A stretch of 41,835 bases of DNA from a virus. A model generated the notes under the pieces. That model had not been told where the DNA came from, did not search any database, and worked only from the letters and a program-made list of their open reading frames with translations. This document shows positions 21,088 to 27,825 of the stretch, one piece after another (the first letter of the stretch is position 1; each line of letters begins with the position of its first letter). The DNA lies in the IMG/VR virus record IMGVR_UViG_3300025426_000055, positions 1-41,835 of that record; one strand, written 5' to 3'. Made by a program: the position numbers and the translations under genes.

Positions 21088-21260
21088 TGAACTACCTTAA
21101 AGATCGTGCGGCACATCGCCGTGCTGTTCACTACAGCAACGCACAGTCTGATTTTGGTCATAATGATTTTGCAGGTATGTTAGTAAACACTTCCGCTAAA
21201 GCGGGGGTGCCTAATGTATCTTACGGCATTGAAGCACCAACTAACGATCAGGAGAGATAA
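21087..21260 (+). CDS. Small hypothetical protein (57 aa) with SDFGHNDF motif
   Basis: Starts and stops in TAATG overlaps with its neighbours, which supports translation. The N-terminus is basic and helical (NYLKDRAAHRRAVHYS), followed by NAQSDFGHNDFAG, which resembles the DFGHGD segment of the protein at 18,944 and the NDHF motif at 19,974 and 21,812. No cysteines. Function unknown. Confidence 0.5.
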   Translation: MNYLKDRAAHRRAVHYSNAQSDFGHNDFAGMLVNTSAKAGVPNVSYGIEAPTNDQER

Positions 21261-21529
21261 TGAGATTCCTACCACGTAGAGAAAATAACGCTAAGCGCGT
21301 AGCAAAGACCGCTGCTCGTGCCCTAGAAGCCGCAAACGGCCCTACCCTTGCACCTGTAGGTTACAAGCCAGATACTAAAGGCCGTGAGACAGTACAGATT
21401 GGAGCAGGACGTCGCTTACTTGCGGCTACCCCTCTTTCAACTAATCCTAATGAGGAGCCACTAGTAACTCGTAAGAAAGCTTACGAAGAGTCTGCAAAAG
21501 CAAACGATGCCTACCTTGGAGGTATGTAA
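21260..21529 (+). CDS. Small basic hypothetical protein
   Basis: 89 aa, coupled to the previous gene (TAATG) with CAGGAGAG upstream. Basic N-terminal helix (RRENNAKRVAKTAARALEAA), then a loop-rich middle and a polar C-terminal helix (RKKAYEESAKANDAYLGG). No motif is recognised; possibly a small virion or DNA-associated protein. Confidence 0.48.
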   Translation: MRFLPRRENNAKRVAKTAARALEAANGPTLAPVGYKPDTKGRETVQIGAGRRLLAATPLSTNPNEEPLVTRKKAYEESAKANDAYLGGM

Positions 21530-21531
21530 TA

Positions 21532-21810
21532 ATGCGTACAGAAAATAAATCTCTCAATAACAGCATGAAGGACGGCGCCACAGACGGCAAGTACCGCAAG
21601 GTGCGTCCTAACACAACTGTTGCTCCAGGCACAGGCGAAGACCTTATGTTGGCTAATCGCCGTGGTCTACACCCATACTGGAACTATGATTTTATCGATC
21701 AAGAGACACCTAGCAAGGTTAACCCTGCAGCTATGTCCGCTACCGCAAAGGCACGTCCAGCTACAGATGTAGCGGACACCGCTAACAACAAGATGTTGGG
21801 TACATACTAA
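21532..21810 (+). CDS. Small loop-rich hypothetical protein
   Basis: 92 aa behind TTGGAGGT, two bases after the previous stop. The sequence is polar and rich in Asn, Thr, Ala and Lys (SLNNSMKDGATDGKYRKVRP, MSATAKARPATDVADTANNK) with one aromatic cluster (LHPYWNYDFID). It is probably extended. No family is recognised. Confidence 0.48.
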   Translation: MRTENKSLNNSMKDGATDGKYRKVRPNTTVAPGTGEDLMLANRRGLHPYWNYDFIDQETPSKVNPAAMSATAKARPATDVADTANNKMLGTY

Positions 21811-21811
21811 A

Positions 21812-22141
21812 ATGGCTAAAGATCCATGGCACAAAGACCGTATAAACAAGATTAAGAACTCACCCGCAGCCGGCAAGATTAAGAAAGCTGGCAAGGCGGT
21901 TAGCTCTTACCTCGGTCTTGACGATGAATCATTGACTCGCAATGATCATTTTGAGCATGGATCTACTGAGCATATTACTGAGCCTCTTAAAGAACCTATG
22001 CATGTTCTTGCAAAAGATGCCACTCAAGCACAAGGCTTGATTGATAATGGAGCCCCCGCTCCTTTTGCTGAGGATAATGTAAGTTCTATTACTAACGCAT
22101 TTGCACATAGAGTTCGTAAGGCCCCACCGGAGGGATACTAA
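21812..22141 (+). CDS. Hypothetical protein with LTRNDHFEHGS motif
   Basis: 109 aa. A basic N-terminal helix (KDRINKIKNSPAAGKIKKAG) leads to SLTRNDHFEHGSTEH, almost the same as the C-terminal MTRNDHFDTGS of the protein at 19,974. The remainder is helical and polar. The shared motif suggests a common binding partner or processing signal. It is coupled to the next gene by TAATG. Confidence 0.5.
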   Translation: MAKDPWHKDRINKIKNSPAAGKIKKAGKAVSSYLGLDDESLTRNDHFEHGSTEHITEPLKEPMHVLAKDATQAQGLIDNGAPAPFAEDNVSSITNAFAHRVRKAPPEGY

Positions 22142-22371
22142 TGTCTAATCTACCAGATCGCGCAGGAGCACGTAGGCCTGTTTTTGTTTCACGTGCCGAA
22201 GAGTTTAAAACACGTCTTCAACAGGATATGGCACGTCGTGCTGCCCTACCAAAAGATCATCCAGATTACGCATCTCCTGATATTGAAATTGATAATAATA
22301 ATATCCGTCGCGATGCTGATGGCAAAGAAATCGACATTAGAGGTAAGAAGCCCAAGAACAAGGGTAAATAA
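22141..22371 (+). CDS. Small charged hypothetical protein
   Basis: 76 aa, start in a TAATG overlap. A helix (VSRAEEFKTRLQQDMARRAA) is followed by an Asp/Asn-rich stretch (SPDIEIDNNNIRRDADG) and a Lys-rich end (RGKKPKNKGK). It probably lies on the outside of some complex. No family recognised. Confidence 0.47.
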   Translation: MSNLPDRAGARRPVFVSRAEEFKTRLQQDMARRAALPKDHPDYASPDIEIDNNNIRRDADGKEIDIRGKKPKNKGK

Positions 22372-22374
22372 CCC

Positions 22375-23826
22375 ATGGCTAAAGAACTTGATGGAAATTC
22401 TGTAGACGAATCCACTCTTCAACCTGTCAATAGTGGCGAAACCGAAACAGTAGGTACAGCAACAGGAGCAGGCGGCTCATCTATATCTAAGCCTGAATGG
22501 GTTCATACAGGTACCCAACGTCAGATAACAAGAGGTCCAGAAGCTGTAACAAGAACTTCTGAGACAACTTCCGGCATTCCTGAAGGAACTATTGACATAG
22601 AGCCTTCAACTAAAGTTACTATCCCTGTACAAGCTGTAGGTGGTCGTAAACCTATGTTCACAGCTACAGGTCCAGGAAGAACAACTCATGGTTATGATTG
22701 GTTTGAGGATCTAGCTCTTCAAAATAACCGACGCATTGGGTTAACTTGCGATATTCCAGGTGGAACCTACTCACACGGTGAGGATGGTCCTGCCGGCACA
22801 CACTTTTTAACTAGTGCTACAGATAATCCTTTTACTACAACTCCCTATGTTCTTTGTAAGCACCATTTAAAGCTAAAGCAGATACAGCACGCGGCTGATC
22901 CTAATATTAGATTTACGCCTATTAAAGCTCAAGATGTAGAAAAGCATTTGGCACGTCTAGAAGGCCTAAGAAACTCAGCTACAGGTGCCCTTGAGTCAAC
23001 CCTACGTACAGGCGGAATTCCCGTAACACTTCCAGCTGGTGAGGCAAAGCCACCTAAGAATGTGGTTCTTCCTGAAGGAGATCTACTTTGGGGACAAGAG
23101 ACTGAAACTAAGAATGCTCGTAGTGGTTCACTTAAGACGCATCTTGACGAAGTAAGCGGCCGCCGCAGCAACAACGAAAAAGAAGAAATCTTAACTAAGG
23201 CCATAGATAATCTTAGGGCGTCAGGTGAAATAAGCCCTGAAGAGCACGACGAGCACATGGAAAAGTATCACTCTGCTACGTCTGAGTTGCCTACAGATGA
23301 TTCAGGAAATCAATATTGTCCTACTTGCTCATCTATCTATGCTAGGACTGTAGATAATGCTGCTGAGGGCGAACCTAAGCCTAGAGGTATGAAGGGTAAG
23401 CCATACGTATTTAGCCCTAAAGATCTTTCAGGAGTACAGCGCACACGTAAGCCAGGACAAGCTAAGCCAGAGGCTGCCCCACGTGTGGGTCAAAGCCTAC
23501 CTAGCGAGCGTGCAACACGTGAGTCCGTTCCTTATGGTAATTTACGGGACTGGGAACAAGCGGTTTTACCTGCTCACATGATTGCAAACGATGTTACAGG
23601 AACCAGAGCAGTAACGCCTTTAGAAAGGTTTGCAGAAGAACAGCTTGTAAAGCAGCAAGCCGACCTAGTTGCAGAAAATGCAGACACTGCTATTTCCTCA
23701 AGAAATCGTGAAAAAGAAGCATTCAGGCGTATGAGCAGAGCAGAACAGATTGAACATCAGCGCAAGAAAGCGTTAGAATTTAAGACTGGTCAACAAGGTC
23801 CTTTGGAGCTTGAATCCGGAGAGTAA
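22375..23826 (+). CDS. Large hypothetical protein with two cysteine-containing regions
   Basis: 483 aa, the largest of the small-gene block. The first 90 residues are Thr/Ser/Gly-rich. A conserved-looking domain (about 95-200) contains IGLTCDIPGGTYSHGEDGPA, GTHFLTSATDNPF and YVLCKHHLKLKQ, where Cys and His residues may bind metal. A second pair, YCPTCSSIYA (about 323-332), looks like a half zinc finger. The C-terminal 100 residues are helical and charged. It could be a virion or host-takeover protein; neither is shown. A repeated promoter box follows immediately. Confidence 0.55.
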   Translation: MAKELDGNSVDESTLQPVNSGETETVGTATGAGGSSISKPEWVHTGTQRQITRGPEAVTRTSETTSGIPEGTIDIEPSTKVTIPVQAVGGRKPMFTATGPGRTTHGYDWFEDLALQNNRRIGLTCDIPGGTYSHGEDGPAGTHFLTSATDNPFTTTPYVLCKHHLKLKQIQHAADPNIRFTPIKAQDVEKHLARLEGLRNSATGALESTLRTGGIPVTLPAGEAKPPKNVVLPEGDLLWGQETETKNARSGSLKTHLDEVSGRRSNNEKEEILTKAIDNLRASGEISPEEHDEHMEKYHSATSELPTDDSGNQYCPTCSSIYARTVDNAAEGEPKPRGMKGKPYVFSPKDLSGVQRTRKPGQAKPEAAPRVGQSLPSERATRESVPYGNLRDWEQAVLPAHMIANDVTGTRAVTPLERFAEEQLVKQQADLVAENADTAISSRNREKEAFRRMSRAEQIEHQRKKALEFKTGQQGPLELESGE

Positions 23827-23829
23827 TAC

Positions 23830-23854
23830 CTGTGGTAGACTATTAATTAGAGGG
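23830..23854 (+). promoter_or_regulatory. Promoter, copy 4 of the repeated box
   Basis: CTGTGGTAGACTATTAATTA begins at 23,830, with TAGACT (23,836-23,841) as -10. TTGAAT lies 20 bp upstream (23,810-23,815), too far for a standard -35. Compared with copy 3 the stretch after the -10 is ATTAATTAGAGGG instead of ATTTAATAGAGGGG. It drives ATG 23,871 with AAAGGAG as ribosome site. Confidence 0.55.
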
Positions 23855-23870
23855 TTATAAAGGAGTATAA

Positions 23871-24455
23871 ATGGGCGTCCCAATTTTAGGACAAGGCGGA
23901 GCAGGCTCCGCAGGAGAAGGCAAGTACACAGAGATTAAGGACGAGGGTCCTAAAATCCGCTTGCTCTATTGCTATAACTGTAAAACTATTGAGGAGTTGC
24001 CAGATTTTGAAGGCAACCCAGATGATGACGTATTGCTGCAAGTCTTAGTAGACAAGCATGAGTCTGCTGGAATTAAGCATGCCGGTTTTCTATCTAAAAT
24101 CGGAGTCAAGCTCTATTCCCGTCCTGAAGTAAAAAAGCAGGTCATTAAGAATCTTAGAGATAAAGTCGGTGGCGGTTTAGCAGACATTGATCCAGACTAT
24201 TACACAACTAAGGCAACCTTTGGTGAGGATGCCATGAAGTGCTTTAATCTGCACCTTCGCCCTGTTGAAGGATGCTATGATTACAAGACAGAAAAGAAAA
24301 GATTGGTGCCAAAAGGTACCGACGAGCTCCGTAAGGATCTCGGGTTGGACACAGCCGCAAAATCACAAAGCACAAAGGTATATCTTTGCGACTTCTGTCC
24401 AGCTAAGACGTTCGTAGTAGAACAAAATCGTAAAAAAGCCGGCCTGTACGAATAA
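23871..24455 (+). CDS. Zinc-finger-like protein of unknown function
   Basis: 194 aa, first gene after promoter copy 4, with AAAGGAGT upstream. LLYCYNCKTIEELPDFEG near the N-terminus and VYLCDFCPAKTF near the C-terminus are CxxC pairs at either end of a helical domain (about 60-150), possibly joining into one zinc site. MKCFNLHLRPVEGCYDYKT adds two cysteines. The charged, soluble character and a dedicated promoter suggest an abundant protein. Confidence 0.58.
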   Translation: MGVPILGQGGAGSAGEGKYTEIKDEGPKIRLLYCYNCKTIEELPDFEGNPDDDVLLQVLVDKHESAGIKHAGFLSKIGVKLYSRPEVKKQVIKNLRDKVGGGLADIDPDYYTTKATFGEDAMKCFNLHLRPVEGCYDYKTEKKRLVPKGTDELRKDLGLDTAAKSQSTKVYLCDFCPAKTFVVEQNRKKAGLYE

Positions 24456-24466
24456 GGAGACATAAC

Positions 24467-24772
24467 ATGTCAGAAGATACAACAACCACAGAAACCACAG
24501 ATGCTACAACAACAGCTCCTGCAGCTGATGCAACAGCACCAGAAATTCCACCATTTAAGTACGGTTTTGCTGTACTTGTAAATGACGAGGGCGCTGTCTA
24601 TATTGAGAAGAACCTTTCTCTATTCTCTATTCCAGTAGAGCGTGAGGCATCTCTAATTGAGATTCGCCGTTACACCTCTGAAATCCTCATGGATCTTCAG
24701 GCCCAAGCAGCGGCAGAGTACTCTGCAATGCGTCTACAGGCCGTTCAGGAAGCATCAGCCCCACAGTCTTAA
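24467..24772 (+). CDS. Small hypothetical protein with Thr/Ala-rich N-terminus
   Basis: 101 aa behind AAGGAGA. The first 25 residues are Thr/Glu/Ala repeats (DTTTTETTDATTTAPAADAT), probably disordered. The rest is a small alpha/beta domain: FKYGFAVLVNDEGAVYIEKN, SLIEIRRYTSEILMDLQAQA. Similar proteins with a regulatory look occur in phages, but no family name can be given. Confidence 0.52.
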   Translation: MSEDTTTTETTDATTTAPAADATAPEIPPFKYGFAVLVNDEGAVYIEKNLSLFSIPVEREASLIEIRRYTSEILMDLQAQAAAEYSAMRLQAVQEASAPQS

Positions 24773-24827
24773 TATTTGTATGCTTCAAGCCGAGACGTAA
24801 TGACGTAAGGGATGGAAGAATACGGGT

Positions 24828-25739
24828 ATGGGAATGTATAACTACGCAGCAGCTCCAGGCATCACGCCTGGGGCTACTTCGTATTTTAGCGCCCCTTCAC
24901 CTGAGCTAGATCCAGACCTGTTTCAAGGCACGGAGCTACGGGTAACTGTAAGAGAAGGCATTCTATCTATTCTCTTTGATTATCTAAGTCGTAACTTTAA
25001 CTCTCCTCATCGCTGGACCAAAGCCTGGTTGGCCGGTTCAGGTGTCTCCTATCAATGGGAGGCCTCACGCGATCCGGGTGATCTCGATTGCTTGGTAGGA
25101 ATTGAGTACACAAAGTTCAGACAGAATAATCCAGAGTATGTTGGGTATAGCAACCAAGAAATCTCTGCTATGTTCAATGAAGGGTTTAATGCTGAGATTA
25201 TGCCTAATACCCGTGACTGGAATGGGTATGAGCTTACATTTTATGTAAACCCTCAAACTGACATTAGAGATATCAACCCATATGCAGCGTATGATTTGAT
25301 TAGCGATACATGGACAGTAAGGCCAGATAAAAATATTCAGCCGCCTTACAGTCGTGATTGGGAACAAAAAGCTAATCGTGACTTTGAGATGGCATCAGAA
25401 ATTTTAAATCGTCACAACTCTGCTGTAAATGAATTAAGATCATCTACCAATGATGCGTATAGAATTAACGCAGAGCGTAAGATTAAGCTAGCTCAAGAGC
25501 AAGCTACAGCTTACTTCGAAGATATTCATCATGGTCGTAAGCTAGCCTTTAGCCAAAATGGTGCGGGGTATGCAGACTACCATAACTACCGGTGGCAAGC
25601 CGGTAAGAGATCTGGGGCAGTACAATCTTTGCGATATATTAAAGATCAAAGAGATTCTAGGCTAAACCAAGAGAATAAAGAGCTTTACGGAGTAGAACTA
25701 CCTAGCACTTCCACATTGATCCGGAGATCTATGCGGTAG
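24828..25739 (+). CDS. Nucleotidyltransferase-like protein
   Basis: 303 aa from ATG 24,828 (ATG 24,834 also possible). AWLAGSGVSYQWEASRDPGD followed by LDCLVGIEY has the G-S ... D-x-D arrangement of pol-beta-type nucleotidyltransferases, with DLD as metal ligands. A third acidic residue may lie in the strand GYELTFYVNP that follows DWN. The C-terminal half is long helices (about 180-240) and a basic end. It could transfer NMPs to RNA, protein or a small molecule; the substrate is not evident. Confidence 0.62.
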   Translation: MGMYNYAAAPGITPGATSYFSAPSPELDPDLFQGTELRVTVREGILSILFDYLSRNFNSPHRWTKAWLAGSGVSYQWEASRDPGDLDCLVGIEYTKFRQNNPEYVGYSNQEISAMFNEGFNAEIMPNTRDWNGYELTFYVNPQTDIRDINPYAAYDLISDTWTVRPDKNIQPPYSRDWEQKANRDFEMASEILNRHNSAVNELRSSTNDAYRINAERKIKLAQEQATAYFEDIHHGRKLAFSQNGAGYADYHNYRWQAGKRSGAVQSLRYIKDQRDSRLNQENKELYGVELPSTSTLIRRSMR

Positions 25740-25748
25740 AATAGGTGT

Positions 25749-25850
25749 ATGGACAGATATCAATGTGAATTCTGTAATACAAAGTATGTGGTACCTTCTC
25801 TCGCAAGAAATTGCGAGGCGAAACATTTGGACAACGATGAAGAGGAATAA
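25749..25850 (+). CDS. Tiny zinc-finger protein (33 aa)
   Basis: ATG 25,749 with AATAGGT upstream; its stop overlaps the next ATG (TAATG). YQCEFCNTKYVVPSLARNCE followed by AKH gives C-x2-C...C-x3-H, a single zinc-knuckle, then an acidic tail. Short, but supported by coupling and the finger pattern. Confidence 0.5.
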   Translation: MDRYQCEFCNTKYVVPSLARNCEAKHLDNDEEE

Positions 25851-26311
25851 TGTCAGCGATAATTGCAGTAGAGGGCGTTCTCAAAACTGAGACGGGCGAT
25901 CCTATCCCAGAGGGTATCAAGCTGTTTAGAATTCTTTCAGAGTTCTATCGTGTAATTCTTTCATCTGACATGGACACAGCCAAGACAGAGCATTGGCTTC
26001 GCAGCCATATGATTGTTGGGTATGGCGAAATCTATGATACTAGTACCTTCTTTGTAGGACAAGAAACACGTCTGCGTCATCTAGAGGTAGCTAAGTCTAA
26101 AGGTAAGATTGAGCTCTTTATTGACTCTGACTCAGACTTCTGTGCTGAAGCCCTATCTATGGGCATCCCTACTATTATGTTTGCTTCTCCTCGCTTTGTT
26201 AGAACTATCAGAAATGTTAAGCCGTGGGAAGACCTGCAGGTAGAGGTAGACCGCCAAAAGGACGCAATCCTTCAGGCCCATCTAGGTAGCAGAATTAACC
26301 GATTCGAATGA
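25850..26311 (+). CDS. Degenerate HAD-like protein
   Basis: 153 aa. The fold order follows small HAD phosphatases: IIAVEGVLKT (motif I position), ILSSDMD (motif II-like Ser), a Lys-containing helix (HLEVAKSKGKIELF), then FIDSDSDFCAEALSMGIPT (motif IV acidic residues). The catalytic DxD nucleophile of motif I is VEG here, so phosphatase activity is doubtful; it may be a binding protein derived from HAD. Coupled to the next gene by ATGA. Confidence 0.6.
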   Translation: MSAIIAVEGVLKTETGDPIPEGIKLFRILSEFYRVILSSDMDTAKTEHWLRSHMIVGYGEIYDTSTFFVGQETRLRHLEVAKSKGKIELFIDSDSDFCAEALSMGIPTIMFASPRFVRTIRNVKPWEDLQVEVDRQKDAILQAHLGSRINRFE

Positions 26312-27783
26312 ACCTTATATTCATGGGGGCTGAAGTCCCGTCCCACCGTATCCTTCTCACCAATATGGGTGTTAAGCACGTATCCATTAACTTTTACCGC
26401 CTAGCCAAGCGTGGCCTGCCTAAGACCAAGGACTACCTGATTCAGGGTAGGTTCCCTGACGATGTTAAGGTCTATGTAGATGGTGGCGGACATCAGATCA
26501 ACGATCTAAAGATGACAGAACGGGAGCTGCAGGAATACGCAGACTCTTATTTAGACTTCCTAGCTGTTAATGCCGATAGACTTTCAGGAGCCACAGAGCT
26601 AGACGTCAAGTCTATGGATCAGGCCTGGAACAACTACCACCGTACCCAAGCTCAAGAAATTATGGGAGATAAACTCTGGGTTGTATGGCACCAGGAAACG
26701 GGTCATACCGGCCTCTACAGCCTTTGTGAGCGGTTTAATAACGTCGCTATACTCGGAGAGTCACTAGAGGACGATACGAGCCTGTCAGCACGTTCTAAGG
26801 CCATGTTGAGCCAGTTCCCAGACCTTCAGTTCCATGGCGTTGCCTGTGCCAAGCCGGACAATCTACGCCAGGTAGCTCTATCAACGGCTAGCAGCCTGTC
26901 TTGGCTATCTCCAATGATGAGAGGCGAGACGATTGTATGGAACGGTACAAAGCTAGTCCGGTATCAGAAGAAGCAGAAAGACCAGGCACGTCCTCGCTAC
27001 AAGGCGATCATTGAGAGGGCCGGACTGGACTACGACAAGATTATTAATGATGATAGTAACGAGGTAACCCGCCTCGCTATTTGGTCCTACCTGCAGCTGG
27101 AGAAAGCCTTGGATAAAAGAAGCGGTAAGAAGTTATCTGATAACAGTGAATTTAGGGATGATCCAGGAAGTGCGGAAACAGGGGGTGGACTTCCTGATAA
27201 CAAGCCCTCTGAGGGTAGGAAACTTTTGGCGCAAAGAGACCAAGATGACCGCCAAATCTTGCCTGTATTTGGAGTAAAAACTAAGACCGTAGTTGAAAAA
27301 GACGATGACGGCAGAGATGTAATCAAGGATGTTTCTGTCCTCAGCAGCAGCCCGGTTTCTCTCAGACAATGTGATACTTGCTTTGTGGCAGCAAACTGTC
27401 CGGCCTTTAAGCCGTCCAGCGAGTGTGCTTTTAGCCTGCCGGTTGAGATCAAAACCAAGGACCAGCTAAAGGGTTTATTGACAACTATGATCGAAATGCA
27501 GGGTTCTAGGGTCGCTTTTGCGCGATATGCTGAAGAATTGAACGGTGGATACCCAGATCCTAACACCGGTCAAGAGCTCGACCGACTCTTTAAGTTGGTA
27601 GGGCAAATGAAGGAACTGGAAGAAAATAAAGAGTTCATCCGAATCACAGCAGAGCGTCAAACCTCTGGTGGGGTCCTGTCCCAGCTATTTGGTGACAGAG
27701 CTAACACCCTCCGTGACCTCCCCAACGGTGGCGTGAGTGAGGCTGAATCTAGTAGAATATTAGATAGAGGCCTAAACGGTTAA
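26308..27783 (+). CDS. Unknown 491-aa protein with cysteine cluster
   Basis: ATG 26,308 overlaps the HAD-like stop (ATGA). The N-terminal half (about 1-215) has alternating strands and helices like a TIM barrel: LIFMGAEVPSHRILLTNMGV, FYRLAKRGLPKTKDYL, VYVDGGGHQIND, LWVVWHQETGH, VAILGESLED, LQFHGVACAKPDNLR. The C-terminal half has CDTCFVAANCPAFKPSSECA (C-x2-C-x5-C-x8-C, close to an Fe-S or zinc site) and a helical tail. No family is recognised. Given its neighbours it may act in nucleotide or nucleic acid modification, but this is speculation. Confidence 0.5.
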   Translation: MNLIFMGAEVPSHRILLTNMGVKHVSINFYRLAKRGLPKTKDYLIQGRFPDDVKVYVDGGGHQINDLKMTERELQEYADSYLDFLAVNADRLSGATELDVKSMDQAWNNYHRTQAQEIMGDKLWVVWHQETGHTGLYSLCERFNNVAILGESLEDDTSLSARSKAMLSQFPDLQFHGVACAKPDNLRQVALSTASSLSWLSPMMRGETIVWNGTKLVRYQKKQKDQARPRYKAIIERAGLDYDKIINDDSNEVTRLAIWSYLQLEKALDKRSGKKLSDNSEFRDDPGSAETGGGLPDNKPSEGRKLLAQRDQDDRQILPVFGVKTKTVVEKDDDGRDVIKDVSVLSSSPVSLRQCDTCFVAANCPAFKPSSECAFSLPVEIKTKDQLKGLLTTMIEMQGSRVAFARYAEELNGGYPDPNTGQELDRLFKLVGQMKELEENKEFIRITAERQTSGGVLSQLFGDRANTLRDLPNGGVSEAESSRILDRGLNG

Positions 27784-27825
27784 TACCTGATAATAAGACA
27801 AATCTAACAGAAATGAGGCAGTATA

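Noticed and set aside
25716-25742. TTGATC and GGTAGAAT as a promoter for the 33-aa zinc protein
   Set aside because: The spacer is only 15 bp and the -10 overlaps the end of the preceding gene; too weak to list.
27087-27566. A 159-aa frame on the minus strand inside the 491-aa gene
   Set aside because: It lies wholly opposite a well-supported plus-strand gene, has no ribosome site and Ser/Leu-rich composition typical of an antisense frame.
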